Shown: positions 61,813 through 64,000 of the stretch, piece by piece
Layout: the number at the start of each line of letters is the position of its first letter
Numbering within the stretch: the first letter of the stretch is position 1
Source: G965233625 sp965233625
GTDB lineage: Bacteria > Planctomycetota > Planctomycetia > Pirellulales > Pirellulaceae
DNA: 64,000 nucleotides
Assembly (NCBI GenBank): GCA_965233625.1
Contig: OZ247499.1
Span: forward strand, 1,178,001-1,242,000
Direction of reading: 5' to 3'
Position numbers and translations under genes: made by a program
The notes under the pieces: generated by a model
What the model was told of the DNA's origin: nothing
Database searches by the model: none
Seen by the model: only the letters and a program-made list of their open reading frames with translations

Positions 61813-64000
61813 TGCGTTATCCACTACTGGTATTGGCGTTAATCGCCGGTGTAATGGCAGCGAAAAGCCATGCACAGACAGAAGAGGCGGAAAACGATTT
61901 CTTCGAATCGAAGATCCGACCTGTGCTTGCCACTCGCTGCTACGAATGCCATTCCGCAGAGTCAGGCAAATCGAAAGGCGGTTTGAAGGTCGATTCGCGT
62001 GAAGCACTCCTGCGCGGTGGTGACAATGGACCGGCAGTTGTCGGCCGTTCACTGGAAAAGAGTCTGCTATATCAGGCGCTGTCCTATTCTGGCGACACGC
62101 AGATGCCGCCAAAAGGCAAGTTGCCAGAGAACATCATTGCTGACTTCCGCAAATGGATTTTAATGGGCGCGCCCGATCCTCGTACGACGCCTACCCAGCC
62201 GGTAGTGCGCACGGAGATTGATATCGAGAAGGGCCGCCGGTTCTGGGCGTACCAGCCGGTGGAGTTGCGTGAGTCGGCGGCAACCACGAACTCTGTATGG
62301 GCGCGCACGCCTATCGACCGCTATGTCATTGCAAAGCTCGATGCAGAGAAGTTGCAGCCGGTTGCAGATGCCTCGCCGCGAGTGATCGTACGGCGACTGT
62401 TCTTCGTGCTGACGGGGCTGCCACCGTCGCCGGAGGAGATGAGCCACTGGCGCCGGCGGATAGAAACGGCATCGACTGGAGCGGAACGCCAGCAGGTCAT
62501 CAGCGAACTTGTCGATGCGTTGCTTGCTTCACCACAGTTCGGCGAACGCTGGGGACGTCACTGGATGGATGTCGCCCGCTTTGCAGAATCCACCGGCGGC
62601 GATCAGAACAACGTGTTCCAGCATGCGTGGCGATACCGCGACTGGGTGATCGACGCCTTCAATGCAGACAAACCTTACAACGATTTCGTGCGGGAGCAGC
62701 TTGCGGGCGATCTGCTGCCTGTGGAGAACGACAAGGAATGGGCGGACAATGTCATCGCCACCGGGTTTCTGGCGATCGGACAGAAGCTAGTTGGCGAAGA
62801 AGATCAACAGAAGTACATCGCCGATCTTGTGGACGAGCAGATAGACGCCACGTCACGGGCTTTTCTCGGAACTAGCGTCGCCTGCGCGCGTTGCCACGAC
62901 CACAAATTCGATCCGATACCTCAGACAGACTACTATGCACTGGCCGGTATATTCCGCGCGACAGAAACACACTACGGCCTTTTGAAAGCGCAGGCCCGGC
63001 AGTCGACAACCCTGCTCGACCTGACCGGGCTTGGACCGTCCGCAGGCGTTCCCACACTGAGCAAGCAGGAATTCGCTGCACTTGTGCAGAAACGCGATGC
63101 CGCGCGCGAAGCGCTCGACAACGCGATGCGGAAAATCCGTTCAGGCGATAACGTCTTCCGTGGCGCCTTGCGACGCATGCGTTCGGACCGCGATGAAACA
63201 GAAGCCGCCCTTCAAGCTTACTTGCCCGACGGTCGCCCGCGCGTGTTCAGCATGGGAACGCAGGACCGCGAGTTCGCGTTGACGACGCGTCTGCTTTTGC
63301 GCGGCGAGATCGACAAGCCCGCGCAAAGCGTGCAGCGCGGCGTGCTGCAAGTGCTGACACCTCCAGGAAAACACGCGCTGCCAACCAGCACCAAAGGAAG
63401 CGGCAGGATAGAACTCGCCAACTGGATTGTCTGGCGCCGCAATCCGCTCACAGCACGGGTGATGGCTAACCGCATCTGGTACTGGATGACCGGTCGTGGT
63501 CTGGTTCGCACTGTTGATGATTTTGGCTCGACGGGCGATCGACCGTCGCATCCTGAACTGCTCGATTATCTCGCAGTTCGATTCGTTACCAACAAATGGT
63601 CGGTCAAAAAGCTCATCCGTGAAATCGCCATGTCGCGAACCTGGCAGCTTTCGTCATCGCACCATCGCAGCAATTTCGAGATCGATCCGGAGAACAAGTT
63701 TCTTTGGCGCATGAACAAACGGCGGCTAGAAGGGGAAGCCATCCGCGATGCAATGCTCGCCGTCAGTGGCAATCTGAACCCTAAACGCCCCGTGGGCACA
63801 CTGCTGCGGAAAGCTGGTGAAGGCAATGTCGGCCAGAATGTATTCGAACCCGTCATCCGCGCACTTGAGTGGAATCACCGGTCGGTTTACCTGCCGCGTG
63901 TGCGGTCTGTGTTACCAGAGATGCTGGAACTGTTCGATGCCCCTGACGGCAGCCTAGTCGCCGGCGCCCGGAACACCACGGCGAGTCCGCTGCAATCGCT
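61809..64000 (+). CDS. PSCyt1-DUF1549-DUF1553 cytochrome-type protein (right end cut by window)
   Basis: The frame is open for 730 codons to the window edge. The start is ATG at 61809 or 61812, overlapping the previous stop. Signal peptide (MMRYPLLVLALIAGVMAAKS). Cytochrome-like domain with CYECH at 44-48 and QMPPKGKL; DUF1549 (VIVRRLFFVLTGLPPSPEEM; RWGRHWMDVARFAESTGGDQ) with a second heme-type CARCH at 359-363 followed by DHKFDP. DUF1553 begins at about 535 (RNPLTARVMANRIWYWMTGR) and is still running at NTTASPLQSL at the edge. A DUF1501 gene would be expected just beyond the window. Confidence 0.93.
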   Translation, partial: MMRYPLLVLALIAGVMAAKSHAQTEEAENDFFESKIRPVLATRCYECHSAESGKSKGGLKVDSREALLRGGDNGPAVVGRSLEKSLLYQALSYSGDTQMPPKGKLPENIIADFRKWILMGAPDPRTTPTQPVVRTEIDIEKGRRFWAYQPVELRESAATTNSVWARTPIDRYVIAKLDAEKLQPVADASPRVIVRRLFFVLTGLPPSPEEMSHWRRRIETASTGAERQQVISELVDALLASPQFGERWGRHWMDVARFAESTGGDQNNVFQHAWRYRDWVIDAFNADKPYNDFVREQLAGDLLPVENDKEWADNVIATGFLAIGQKLVGEEDQQKYIADLVDEQIDATSRAFLGTSVACARCHDHKFDPIPQTDYYALAGIFRATETHYGLLKAQARQSTTLLDLTGLGPSAGVPTLSKQEFAALVQKRDAAREALDNAMRKIRSGDNVFRGALRRMRSDRDETEAALQAYLPDGRPRVFSMGTQDREFALTTRLLLRGEIDKPAQSVQRGVLQVLTPPGKHALPTSTKGSGRIELANWIVWRRNPLTARVMANRIWYWMTGRGLVRTVDDFGSTGDRPSHPELLDYLAVRFVTNKWSVKKLIREIAMSRTWQLSSSHHRSNFEIDPENKFLWRMNKRRLEGEAIRDAMLAVSGNLNPKRPVGTLLRKAGEGNVGQNVFEPVIRALEWNHRSVYLPRVRSVLPEMLELFDAPDGSLVAGARNTTASPLQS

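Overview
The window is chromosomal DNA of a planctomycete (phylum Planctomycetota, probably class Planctomycetia). The evidence is the gene content: four large proteins built from the planctomycete cytochrome domains PSCyt1/DUF1549/DUF1553 or DUF1587/1595/1592/1588/1585, partner DUF1501 and DUF1552 proteins, four ECF sigma factors that each sit beside a FecR-type or kinase partner, a Ser/Thr kinase with WD40 repeats, a sulfatase, and several Gfo/Idh/MocA oxidoreductases. No rRNA, CRISPR array or convincing tRNA was seen.

Layout. 1-951: C-terminal part of an SNF2 helicase. 1257-6516: three-gene envelope operon (GAF-TM-HlyD protein, HlyD adaptor, PqqD-like/M50 protease/HlyD fusion). 6839-15935 (minus): ECF sigma, FecR-like protein, PSCyt protein, DUF1501 protein, secreted intradiol dioxygenase, then a collapsed adaptor/RND efflux pair. 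16192-17233: broken tyrosine recombinase. 17455-22870 (minus): five-gene operon with an unknown exported protein, a PQQ-type propeller, a His-rich YHYH protein, a response regulator and a sensor kinase. 23128-23410: second recombinase fragment. 23601-28319: a 1572-residue protein with signal peptide, long helical-repeat region, one membrane segment and a C-terminal NACHT NTPase. 28598-29326: small membrane protein.

29781-38487 (plus): ECF sigma with a premature stop, FecR/LamG-like protein, DUF1592-type cytochrome, DUF1552 protein, TIM-barrel isomerase, Gfo/Idh oxidoreductase. 38542-43046 (minus): a PSCyt1/DUF1549/LamG/DUF1553 protein and its DUF1501 partner. 43502-47343 (minus), divergent from 47532-50150 (plus): Gfo/Idh oxidoreductase, enolase-superfamily protein and LamG protein facing a sulfatase-SMP30 fusion, which looks like a locus for sulfated sugars. 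50323-58489 (plus): ECF sigma, zinc-finger/kinase/WD40 protein, unknown secreted protein, a lipoprotein split by a stop codon, a TPR protein. 58615-58877: third recombinase fragment. 58820-61005 (minus) and 61255-64000 (plus): an ECF sigma/FecR pair divergent from a basic exported protein and a PSCyt protein that runs off the right edge.

The main theme is a repeated regulatory module. An ECF sigma gene is followed, usually with an ATGA overlap, by a membrane FecR-like protein or a zinc-finger kinase, and next to these lie large secreted cytochrome-like proteins with DUF1501/DUF1552 partners and metabolic enzymes. The second theme is decay: stop codons or frameshifts in a sigma factor, a lipoprotein, an efflux system and a recombinase, plus three dispersed recombinase copies, one of which now supplies the end of a FecR gene. 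The most unusual single gene is the exported-repeat/TM/NACHT protein.
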